A stretch of 43,444 nt of DNA from Gammaproteobacteria bacterium (GTDB taxonomy: Bacteria > Pseudomonadota > Gammaproteobacteria > Pseudomonadales > Azotimanducaceae). The notes under the pieces are model-generated. The model was not told the origin of the DNA. It worked only from the letters and a program-made list of their open reading frames with translations, and did no database searches. The DNA lies in contig JAPOYI010000246.1 in assembly GCA_026706665.1 (NCBI GenBank), forward strand, positions 1-43,444, in the 5' to 3' direction. Of the stretch, positions 26,193 to 34,761 are shown piece by piece. Position 1 is the stretch's first letter. Each line of letters opens with the position of its first letter. The translations under genes and the position numbers were made by a program.

Positions 26193-26600
26193 TCATCGCA
26201 CCGGTGCCGGGTGGCTGAATCCGACCGTACGACGCAAGGCTCGATCAAGGGTATACGTCGTCGTCGCACCGGCGGCAGTCGCCGAATGGCCTATCAGGTA
26301 GTCGGAAAAGCCCGCGCTGCCATTCGCGTAGCTCTCAAGAGATTGACTGACGGCTCGCCGATCCACGAATGCAAACTCCTCCGCTGTCAGCAGCCGACGG
26401 AACGTAGTGACGATATCCGCCTTCGCAAACTCGTAGACGGATCGCAGCACCCAGTACAACTCGCACAGGACAATGTCTGGAAGCAGGATTCTGTCGCCCG
26501 CCTCAGCCACCTGGCGGACGATGGCTTCGACCTGCCCGGATTGGGTTTCGTCATCGTCCAACAGCAGGCGCAGCAGCACGTTGGTGTCGAAAGCGATCAT
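26193..26600 (-). CDS. PIN-domain toxin (VapC-like ribonuclease)
   Basis: A 135-residue PIN-domain protein, expected to be an Mg-dependent RNase. The first acidic residue is in MIAFDTNVLLRLLL (Asp5), the Glu in LLPDIVLCELYWVL (about residue 47) and the later Asp in GFSDYLIGHSA (about residue 98). A final Asp sits in TLDRALR. These are the usual PIN active-site positions. The ATG overlaps the antitoxin stop by 4 nt (ATGA), so translation is coupled. With the AbrB-type partner upstream this is a complete type II toxin-antitoxin pair. Confidence 0.88.
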   Translation of the reverse strand: MIAFDTNVLLRLLLDDDETQSGQVEAIVRQVAEAGDRILLPDIVLCELYWVLRSVYEFAKADIVTTFRRLLTAEEFAFVDRRAVSQSLESYANGSAGFSDYLIGHSATAAGATTTYTLDRALRRTVGFSHPAPVR

Positions 26601-26854
26601 CTCCGGGCGAACTTCTCGACTGTCCGCCGACGAATGCCTTCGTCAATGCGTTCGTTGTCGATCGGTTCGCCGGTCGCGTGCGCGACAAGGAATCCTCGCA
26701 ACGGTTCCTCGGCGTTTCGAATCGGGAAAGCGTGCAGCGCGCCGTCCCTGTCCACCTCGAACGCCAGGCGATCGCCTGCCCCGACGGCCATCTTGCGCCG
26801 GATCGCTTTTGGTATTGTTACTTGGCCTTTGCTCGTGATCTTTCCGATCTCCAA
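26597..26854 (-). CDS. AbrB/MazE-type antitoxin
   Basis: An 85-residue antitoxin. The N-terminal swapped-hairpin DNA-binding domain reads GKITSKGQVTIPKAIRRKM followed by GDRLAFEVDRDG. The C-terminal part (about residues 55-85) is the charged, flexible toxin-binding region with EPIDNERIDEGIRRRT. It begins with TTG at 26854 after AAGGAA (8-nt spacing). It should neutralise the PIN toxin directly downstream and repress the pair's promoter in the 82 bp before it. That stretch (26855-26936) has no clear palindrome. Confidence 0.88.
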   Translation of the reverse strand: MEIGKITSKGQVTIPKAIRRKMAVGAGDRLAFEVDRDGALHAFPIRNAEEPLRGFLVAHATGEPIDNERIDEGIRRRTVEKFARR

Positions 26855-26936
26855 TGGTTCAATTCCTTACGAAAGTACTTTTTCGGCGCGAATAGTAATC
26901 CCGCCACAAATTTCGATCAACGCCAGACCTCATGGA

Positions 26937-29900
26937 TCAGGCAAAGACGAACTCCGGCACCACCACTTCCCATTCATCGCACCGGAGGCGATCCTGGTAT
27001 TCGGGTTCGCTTTCCCGGAGGCACCAGCGTACGACCGCCTTCACCTGGGCAGCGTGAAATTGACCCTGCGGTGTGTATTGTCTCGCCAGCCGACCGATTG
27101 ACAGCCCTGTTTGGGTCGTGATCTCCCAGGGCGTCCGGTCGGTGCGTACCGACAGTTGGTCGCCTGGAACCAGTTGGCGAATGGCACCGTGGATGGGGTG
27201 TCCGGGAGTGCGTCGCCCTGCGAAACCCAGATCGATATCTCGCAGCTGCAACGACTGCCGTCGTAGGTCAAGTTCCGGAGGTGCTTGCGGAAATGCGACG
27301 GAGGGGCGTTGCAGTACCGATGGGTTGTCTCGCAGTTCCGGGATCGACGCACCGCGTATCGCGCCGTCGTGGACCTCCAATCCCTTGCGATCTCTCGACT
27401 GGGCGAATGCGCCCGTCCGGGTAAGCGTCAAGGTCTTCCTGGCGCGTGTCATGGCGACGTAGTAGAGGCGCCGCCAGGCATCCGGATCTTCATCTCCGCT
27501 TGTGCGACGCCAGTCCCCGTCGAGGATGACGACATGGTCGAACTCCAGACCCTTGGCACGGTGGGCAGTGAGCAGCAACAGGCCGTTCTGGCGCCGGCGA
27601 AGCGCCCTGCCCCATTCCGCAAGCCACTCGACGAAACTCTCCACGGGGTTCTCGGCGCCTCCCGTTTCGAGCCGATAGTCTGCGATCGCCTCGCCGAGGA
27701 CGTCCATCCAATCCCTGGAGTTGTGCGTCTGCCCAGTTCTCCAGGGCCGGCGCTCCAACCAGGCGGCTGTCGCAAGCCTCGAGCCACTCGATCAGTCGTC
27801 GGGTTTCGCGGAGACGCCAGAAGTAGCCCCCGTCGTAATTCGCCATCTGCGCGGGAATGTTCTCGAGTTCGCACAGGCTTCGCACCGGATCCAATGTTTG
27901 CCATTGCCGCGCGACAACGGCGCAATTGCGCCAATCCCAATCGCCCGAGGTCGCCGCAAGCGCTTCCAGGCGCCTGAACTCGGCGATCACCGCCAACGCC
28001 TGGGTCTTGTCGTTCGGTCCGGCCGGAAGTATCTGCACGCGGCCTTGCGCGACCGGGTCACGCGCGGCCCAATCTCCGCCCCGCGCTTCGTTCTTTCGAG
28101 TCCGGTCGATCTCGATAGGGTACCGTTTCTTCATCCGTTCCCGCGCAGGTTCTATGAACGCATTGGCGGCGTTGATGATGTGGCCCGTGGACCGGTAGTT
28201 CTCCGTCAGCCAGGCCGGCTGGGCATCATAGTCACTGTTGAATCGTCGAATGAACTCTACCGATGCGTTCCTGAAGCTATAGATATTCTGGTCGTCGTCG
28301 CCCACGGCAAAAAGCGTCAACTTGCTGTCGGCGTCGTTCAACGTGCGTCCAGCCAAGGCGGAAATCAGTTCATATTGGTCAGGATCAATGTCCTGGTATT
28401 CGTCCACGCAAATCCAGCGGAACCCGGCCAGCAACCTTTCCCGCTGCGCATCCGCCTCCTCCGGCGGCAATCCATCGCCGTGCAGCAGTGCGATGGCCTC
28501 ATGCAGCACTTCAGCGAAGGCGTCATCCGATACCCCGTTGCCGGAACCCCTCGTGCCGGCGCTGAAACTCGCGCCGACGAGCCGCATGGCGAGCGCATGG
28601 CAGGTCAGGACAGTGACGCGTCGCCCGTCGTCACCCGCGAGGTCGGCAAGCCGGCGGCGAATCTCGACGGCCGCATGGCGGTTGTAGGCGAGCGCGAGGA
28701 TGCCTCGCGGGTTCTGGTGCCTCACACGCAGCAGGTAGGCGATACGGTGTACCAATACGCGGGTCTTGCCGGAACCAGGTCCCGCGAGAACCAGCACGTT
28801 TGTCTGTTCCTGGGTATCCGCGACGATGCGCCGCTGGATCGGATTCAGGTCCTCGACGATAGCCCGCCAGGTATCGGGCGTCGTTTCACGCGCGAGCTCG
28901 GCCTCCCGATCCGGCAGCCAGCGATCGACGAACGCCTTCCGGTCCATGGAGAAATAGTCCATCGCCAGGCGCACGGCATCGGCCATGGCTCCAAGTCCGC
29001 GCGCGGCGAATTCGGCCATGACGTGGATCTGCAGCACCTGTTCCTGGTAGTGGAGTTCCAGGGGTTCAAAATCCGCGTCGGCAAATCCACGACGCCGTTT
29101 ACCCGCATGGGGCTCGTCTGACAGGTGTATGGTCATGGCGGGACGGAATACGGCCAAACCCTTGTTGAGCCGGATCACCTCCTGTTCATGAAGCCAGAGC
29201 AGACTGCGGTCAAGCAGTTTGCCCAAGTCCCACCCCTGGCTCCTCAACACCAGATCGTCCGCCAGCGCCGAGCGCAACGCCCCGAGCGTGGTTTCGGCGA
29301 GAAGGTCCGTGCCCCTGAGGCCCGGCGGTAGCACCGAGAGCAGGTGGTCGAGCAAGAGGCCTGCGGCATTGCGGCGCAGTTCCGCCGTATGCTCGAGCGC
29401 TCGCCATTCCCGCCGCAGCGTCACCACGACGGTCTCCCCGTCGCGGCGGCGCATATCGATGCTTCCACCCGATCCTCCCTCCGCGCGATCATCGCCGCGG
29501 CCGTCCTGGGAGATGCTCCGCAGGATGCGCAGCACGCGTTCCGGCAACGCATGGGTTACGCCAGCATTTTTCAGTTCCTGTGAAGCAACGCGCAGATGCA
29601 GTACTGAACGATCACCTCTCTGGAAATCGGGTGCCGCTTCACGCAAAAAACCTATTAGGCCCGTCTCCAGATCACGTGCTTCCTGTAGTCGCCGCTCGGA
29701 AGAGCGCGCAATGCCGACGTGAACGAACGCCGTCAACGCCGTGTCGTTGGTGACAAGGCCCAGGTATTCCAGGTCGTGCAGGGCCTTGCGGACGCCCGCC
29801 GGACCCAGTCCGGCGACACCCATCAATTCGTCGGTGGTAATTCCCTCGTCCGGGTCCGCTGCGACCAGCGCCTGCACCAACGCCAACAGAAGCCCGCGGC

Positions 29901-32112
29901 GGGATTCCGTCAGGTCCTTCCTGTTCGCAAGCCTGTCCCTTGCCTCGTCGACGGAGTTCACACGCAACGACGAGGGAAACACCTGAACGCGGTTTTCCTC
30001 CCGCCTGAGCAGCGCGGCGTCCTCAAGCCAGGCGACCGCTGTTTTCACGCGCGTGTCATCCGTCGTGCTGTCTCGCTCGAATGCCCTGTCCTCGTCTTCG
30101 AACAGCACTTCGCCGGGAGTCGCCACCACCTCCCCCTTCAGGCGATGCTTCCGATCAAGGTTTCGCAGGGCCCGCAGAATGCCGTGTATCTCTCTGCGGG
30201 TGAGACGCGAGCGCCCCGACATGCGGAACTGCCGGTCCACGTCTTCGTCCGTATAGAGCAGTACACAGCGAGCGAACTTGCGGTCCCGCCCGGCACGACC
30301 CGCTTCCTGCACGTAGTTTTCCAGCGATCCCGGGATGTCGGCATGCACCACGAGCCGGACATCGGGTTTGTCTATGCCCATGCCGAAAGCGTTGGTGGCG
30401 GCAATGACCCGTAGCTCGCCGTCGATGAAACGCTGTTGGGTGTTCTTCTTCGTCTCCGGCGGCAACCCGGCGTGGAAGTGCGCGGCCTCGAAGTCCCGGC
30501 GAACCAGGTATTCCGCTACGACTTCGCACTGCCGGCGCGTCGCGCAATAGATGATCGCCCCGCCGGACCGCCCGGGCGGCAAGTCGGCCAGAAGGACCTG
30601 ATGAATGTCATCGAGCTTGTGCGCGCTGTCCGTGCGCAGGACCAGGAAGTCCAGGTTCTCACGTTCCACACCGCCGTCGAACGTCACGAACTCGATGCCG
30701 AGTTCTGCCCGAAAATAGCCCCGGATATCCGCCACCACGTCGGGCTTCGCCGTGGCGGTCAAACACATGACCGGCGGTGACGCGGAACCACCTCCTCGTT
30801 CCCGGATGAAGCGTCCCACGTAGCGGTAGTCGGGACGAAAATCGTGGCCCCACCGCGACAGGCAATGCGCCTCGTCGAGCACCCAGCTACCGATTTCCCG
30901 CTGTTCGAGCGTCCTGCGTAGCGAGCGGTTGCGCAGTTGTTCCGGCGAGATCAGCAGAATGGCCGCATCGCCCAGACGCACCCGGTCGAGCGCATCCGCG
31001 CGCTCCGGCATGGACAACAGACCGTTCACCGTCACACAGGAACCGATGCCGCGCGCCTCGAGGCCGGCGACCTGGTCGGCCATCAGCGCCACCAGGGGCG
31101 AAATCACAACGGTGAGCGCACCGGTCTTGTCGTAGCGGGAGAGCGCCGGAACCTGGTAACAGAGCGACTTGCCGGCACCGGTTGGGAGGATGCCGAGCGA
31201 GTGATCTCCGGCCATGGCCGTCTCCACCAACGCTTGCTGCATGGACTGGCCCGAGTCCGTCTCGGGCCGGGTGCGAAAACTGCCGAAGCCGAACCATCGC
31301 TTGAGTTCCTTCACCGCGTCGTGGCGATCCCGGCACCAAGCGCAGCCCGCGTCCGCGCATGGCAAGTCCCGAAGATCCCGCACCAACCTGCCGGCCTCCG
31401 GGAACCGGTGCCGCACCCATGGCGGCATGACCGAATTGCCTCCAGCGACGGAAAGCCACGCCAGCGCGTAGGCCAACGGCCAACCGGTCTGCCTTGTGGT
31501 CATCGCGCCCCGTCCCCGCACGACGCAGACATTTCCTGCAAGGCATCGATCAATGGCGTCTCGCGCCTCCAGATCGGTTGGACGGGACGCACCACGGAGC
31601 TCCGAGAAGAAGGCATTGAAGCCATCACCCTTTTCGGACTTCGTGGTCAGCCAATGCCAGGCAAGAAGCAGATCCGAGCCGACTCGGGAAAGCGCTTCCC
31701 GCTCGTCGGCGAGAAGGTCAAGCGACTGCCGCGCGTCGAGTTCCGGATTGTTGATCTGTCCCCGGACCAGGCCGCCGTCCTGATAGTGCTTGACGAGCTT
31801 GTGATAGGGATTGGCGGGAAACGCCAATGGGCTTAGCCACAGCGTGTCCAACGCCGGCAAGCGCAGCATCCGCATGTGCGGTGCGGCAGCTTCGACGTGC
31901 CTCATGTCGAAGTCGATCAGGTTGTGGCCGACAAGACAGTCGCCGGTTTCGGCGAACTCATCGAGTTGTGCCAGCGCCGCACTCAGCCCGGTGGACCGCA
32001 GGTCCTCTTCGGTGAGTGTAAACGCCGTCCCGGTTTCTTGATCGACCGCAGCGAGAGCAAAGATGCGTTCGTCGCGTCTCCCGACTTCCAGGTCGACTGA
32101 GATGCAGCGCAT
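26937..32112 (-). pseudogene. exonuclease-RecQ-UvrD fusion helicase with one frameshift
   Basis: A giant protein of about 1,725 residues. From the N-terminus: a DEDD exonuclease-like domain (SVDLE, later GHNLIDFDMRH); a Cys cluster (CADAGCAWC, about residue 255); a RecQ helicase with LPTGAGKSLCYQ (about 310), LDEAHCLSRWGHDFRPDY and QEAGRAGRDR; a helical middle region; then a UvrD/Rep helicase with LAGPGSGKTRVL (about 1,105), DEYQDIDPDQY and GDDDQNIYSFRN. The last UvrD motifs (TAHRAKGLEFDHVV, YYVAMTRARKTL) lie in a different frame that starts between about 27732 and 27714. Moving from one frame to the other skips one base, so the DNA carries an extra base or lacks two. ATG 32112 begins MRCISVDLE; an upstream TTG at 32142 adds ten residues. 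Loss of UvrD motifs V-VI would cripple that helicase half, unless this is a base-calling error. Confidence 0.8.
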
Positions 32113-32237
32113 TGACAGGTCGGTTGCCTTCGACGCGGGCAATCGTACAAAACCGTATCTGCCTTTTGGAAGGCGACCCGCTTAGCGCATTGAACAAGGA
32201 TCTCCAAGTCAACGCCAAGACAGCCAATATGAGCGTC

Positions 32238-32245
32238 TTGTACAA
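32238..32245. promoter_or_regulatory. TTGTACAA palindrome, probable antitoxin operator
   Basis: TTGTACAA contains the TGTACA core that YefM/Phd antitoxins are known to bind. It lies 21 nt before the ATG of a Phd/YefM-type antitoxin gene. Inference: autoregulatory operator. Confidence 0.5.
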
Positions 32246-32266
32246 TTTGAGTCCGACTGGAAAGCC

Positions 32267-32512
32267 ATGCGCTACGTTTCCGATTCCGATGCGAAACAAC
32301 GGCTTGCGGCCCTGCTGGATACCGTTCAACGAGGACCCGTCACCATCCGGCGCGAGGACCGCGAGGTGGCAGTCGTCATTTCGCCCACGGACTTCAAGCG
32401 GCTGAGGAGCAACGATGTCGAGGAGTTCCAGCGCTTCTGCAACCGCGTCTCCGCTCGCGCAAAGGCTCGGGGATCGACGCAAGAAATGCTTGACGTCCTA
32501 TTGAACGAGTAG
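32267..32512 (+). CDS. Phd/YefM-type antitoxin, no toxin partner visible
   Basis: An 81-residue protein. Residues 1-50 (MRYVSDSDAKQRLAALLDTV, then PVTIRREDREVAVVISP) are the DNA-binding Phd/YefM fold. The remaining charged helix (VEEFQRFCNRVSARAKARG) would bind a toxin. The 97 bp to the next gene hold no toxin frame, and the opposite-strand neighbours are not toxins. So it is an orphan: a remnant, a partner of a distant toxin, or a stand-alone repressor. A TGTACA-core operator precedes it. Confidence 0.8.
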   Translation: MRYVSDSDAKQRLAALLDTVQRGPVTIRREDREVAVVISPTDFKRLRSNDVEEFQRFCNRVSARAKARGSTQEMLDVLLNE

Positions 32513-32609
32513 CGCGCGTCTCGTCGGGACTTCGGACGCCACCGTCGAAATTTCAATCGTCTCACCGCTCGATTCCCCAGCCTTCAGGCAGTAATCGCGA
32601 AAGCAGGTC

Positions 32610-33302
32610 TCAGCCAGCTTCGACCGCGATCGCGTCCCCGATGGGCTCGGTGCAGAGAAGCTCCTTGTTGCGCGCGTTGTTGACGTGAGTGGATACCGGG
32701 ATGACGTCGAGCGCCTGTGGCAGCGTCGGAACCAGCATGGCCGCCAGGTCTGCCTGCCTGGTGCGCCCGTCCATCCAGGCGCAGGCCTCGGCGAACGAGA
32801 GCATGCGGGGCTGGCGGTCGTGGACGAAGGCGAGCCCCGGGGTGGCGGCGGTGGTGACCACCGCGAATCCGACCATGCCCGCGCCGGAGGAAGGGTCCCG
32901 CCACCGGTCCCAGACGCCGGCGAGCAGCATCGGCCGCTCTCCGGCGGGCCTGATGTAGTAGGGCATCCTGGTGCGGCCGCGGCTCGCCCACTCGTAGAAG
33001 CCGCAGACCGGCACCACGCAACGGCGCCGACGAAACGGCTCTCCGAAGGCGTTGCTCGTGGACAACCCCTCGGCGCGCGCGTTGAACATCGCGTAGCGCG
33101 TATTCAGCGTCTTCGACCAGTACGGCGTCAGCCACCAGCGGGCCGACGCCGCGCGGCGCGACTCGTCCCGGGCCTGGCGCACGATCCAGACCTGCTCGGT
33201 GGGCGCGGTGTTGCGGTTGTCCTCGCCCGGGTACGGTTCCCCGGTCAATTCGACGAATATCTCGACGAGGGGGTCGGCGACGACATTCAATCGCCCGCAC
33301 AT
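32610..33302 (-). CDS. SOS response-associated peptidase (SRAP; YedK/HMCES family)
   Basis: A 230-residue SRAP protein, which crosslinks to abasic sites in single-stranded DNA through its N-terminal Cys and so shields them. Met-Cys2-Gly-Arg starts the mature active site. Asn is in APTEQVW/FNARAEG, the catalytic Glu in CGFYEW and the His in FVHDRQPRML, all in the normal order. ATG 33302 has GGAGG 8 nt upstream. It sits next to the helicase fusion and an orphan antitoxin, fitting a DNA-repair neighbourhood. No LexA box was identified in the 219 bp upstream. Confidence 0.92.
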   Translation of the reverse strand: MCGRLNVVADPLVEIFVELTGEPYPGEDNRNTAPTEQVWIVRQARDESRRAASARWWLTPYWSKTLNTRYAMFNARAEGLSTSNAFGEPFRRRRCVVPVCGFYEWASRGRTRMPYYIRPAGERPMLLAGVWDRWRDPSSGAGMVGFAVVTTAATPGLAFVHDRQPRMLSFAEACAWMDGRTRQADLAAMLVPTLPQALDVIPVSTHVNNARNKELLCTEPIGDAIAVEAG

Positions 33303-33424
33303 GGTTGCACCTCCAAAAGCACGCGGCGCGGCCTTACCCCGCCTGCGTCAGGCGTGCTAACGCCATGAAATCCGTCGCACCCAAAGGGCTGCGCCGTCTT
33401 TCACCCCCGCCCAACAAGCCCACC

Positions 33425-33470
33425 CTATCATTCTCTGCGCGGCACAGCGGCGACTCCGAGAGGGTGATAG
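33425..33470. repeat. imperfect inverted repeat upstream of acyl-CoA dehydrogenase
   Basis: CTATCA (33425-33430) and TGATAG (33465-33470) are perfect complements. The inner TCTC and GAGA also pair, with a small asymmetric internal loop. It lies in the gap between the divergent SRAP and acyl-CoA dehydrogenase genes, about 50 nt before the latter's start. It may be an operator or mRNA leader hairpin. The rest of 33303-33521 shows nothing else. Confidence 0.3.
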
Positions 33471-33521
33471 CCTTGGGAACGGCGACTACCGCCGGCAACG
33501 CACGGCGTATCGGGAGGGGGA

Positions 33522-34700
33522 ATGGCCGCACTTGATGACTTCCGCGAAGAAACCAGGGCATGGCTCGACCTGAACTGTCCGCCGGACGCGCGCGGCCCCG
33601 GGGACATACCGGCTGGCGGCACGAAGCTGCCCATCGACGAACCGGACACGCTCCTCTGGCGCGACCGCATGGCGGAGAAGGGCTGGACCGCGCCCACCTG
33701 GCCGGTGGAGTACGGCGGCGGAGGCCTCACCAACGAAGAGTCCATGGTGCTGATCCAGGAGATGCAGCGCATCAACGCGCGCGCGCCGCTGACCGGCATG
33801 GGCGTCAACCTTATCGGCCCGACCCTGCTCGAGTTCGGCACCGAAGACCAGAAGCAGCGCCACATCCCGCCCATTGTCCGGGGTGAGGTCCGCTGGTGCC
33901 AGGGCTACAGCGAACCCGGCTCCGGCTCGGACCTCGCCAGCCTGCGCACTCGCGCCGAGGACAACGGCGACCACTTTCTCGTCAACGGCCAGAAGATCTG
34001 GACCTCCGGGGCGCACTACGCCGACTGGATCTTCGCGCTGGTTCGCACCGACCCGGATGTCCCCAAGCACGTCGGCATCAGCTTCGTGTTGATGGACATG
34101 AATCAGCCGGGCATCACCGTCAGGCCCATCCGCCTCATCAGCGGGGCATCCCCTTTCTGCGAGACGTTTTTCGTCGACGCCATCGCGCGCAAGGACGACC
34201 TCATCGGAGAACTGAACCAAGGCTGGACCGTCGGCAAGCGGTTGCTGCAGCACGAGCGGGGCAGCATGGCCTCGCTGGTGGGCGGGGCGGCAGGCAACCC
34301 GGGGCCGACGTTGCAGGACGAAGCCAGGCGCTATGCCGGCGACACCGGTGGACGTATCGCCAACCCCGGGCTGCGCGGCCAGGTGGTGGTCCACAACATG
34401 AACGACCACGCCTTTCGACTGACGCAGCGCCGCGCGGTGGAAGAGGCCCGCGGCGGCGGCACGCCGGGGCCCATCACCTCCATCTTCAAGACCTACGGCA
34501 CCGAACTCAGGCAGGAGAAGTCCTCGCTGTTCGTCGCAATGCGCGGCAGTGACGCACTCCTGTGGGATGAAGCGTCCGAGAGCCAGCTCTTCGAGGACAC
34601 GCGGACCTGGCTCGCCGACCGGGCCTCCTCGATCTATAGCGGGTCGAACGAGATTCAGCGCAACATCATCGCCAAACGCGTGCTTGGTCTGCCCGACTAG
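33522..34700 (+). CDS. acyl-CoA dehydrogenase
   Basis: A 392-residue FAD-dependent enzyme introducing a 2,3-double bond in an acyl-CoA. Family signatures: the N-terminal helical domain with RDRMAEKGWTAPTWPVEYGG, the FAD/substrate loop WCQGYSEPGSGSDLASLRTRA, then GQKIWTSGAHYADWIF, and the C-terminal IYSGSNEIQRNIIAKRVLG. Full length for the family, with a strong ribosome-binding site (GGAGGGGGA directly before ATG 33522). Monocistronic. It probably works with acyl-CoA synthetases such as those at 10.4-11.9 and 22.6-24.2 kb, but the chain type is unknown. Confidence 0.92.
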   Translation: MAALDDFREETRAWLDLNCPPDARGPGDIPAGGTKLPIDEPDTLLWRDRMAEKGWTAPTWPVEYGGGGLTNEESMVLIQEMQRINARAPLTGMGVNLIGPTLLEFGTEDQKQRHIPPIVRGEVRWCQGYSEPGSGSDLASLRTRAEDNGDHFLVNGQKIWTSGAHYADWIFALVRTDPDVPKHVGISFVLMDMNQPGITVRPIRLISGASPFCETFFVDAIARKDDLIGELNQGWTVGKRLLQHERGSMASLVGGAAGNPGPTLQDEARRYAGDTGGRIANPGLRGQVVVHNMNDHAFRLTQRRAVEEARGGGTPGPITSIFKTYGTELRQEKSSLFVAMRGSDALLWDEASESQLFEDTRTWLADRASSIYSGSNEIQRNIIAKRVLGLPD

Positions 34701-34761
34701 TCCGAGACGGCTTGCGACCCCATCTTCGCCGCAGTGACCGACGGAAACAGGATCGTTGAAG

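Noticed and set aside
32513-32609. Toxin gene after the orphan Phd/YefM antitoxin
   Set aside because: The 97 bp hold no frame long enough for a YoeB/Doc/ParE-like toxin.
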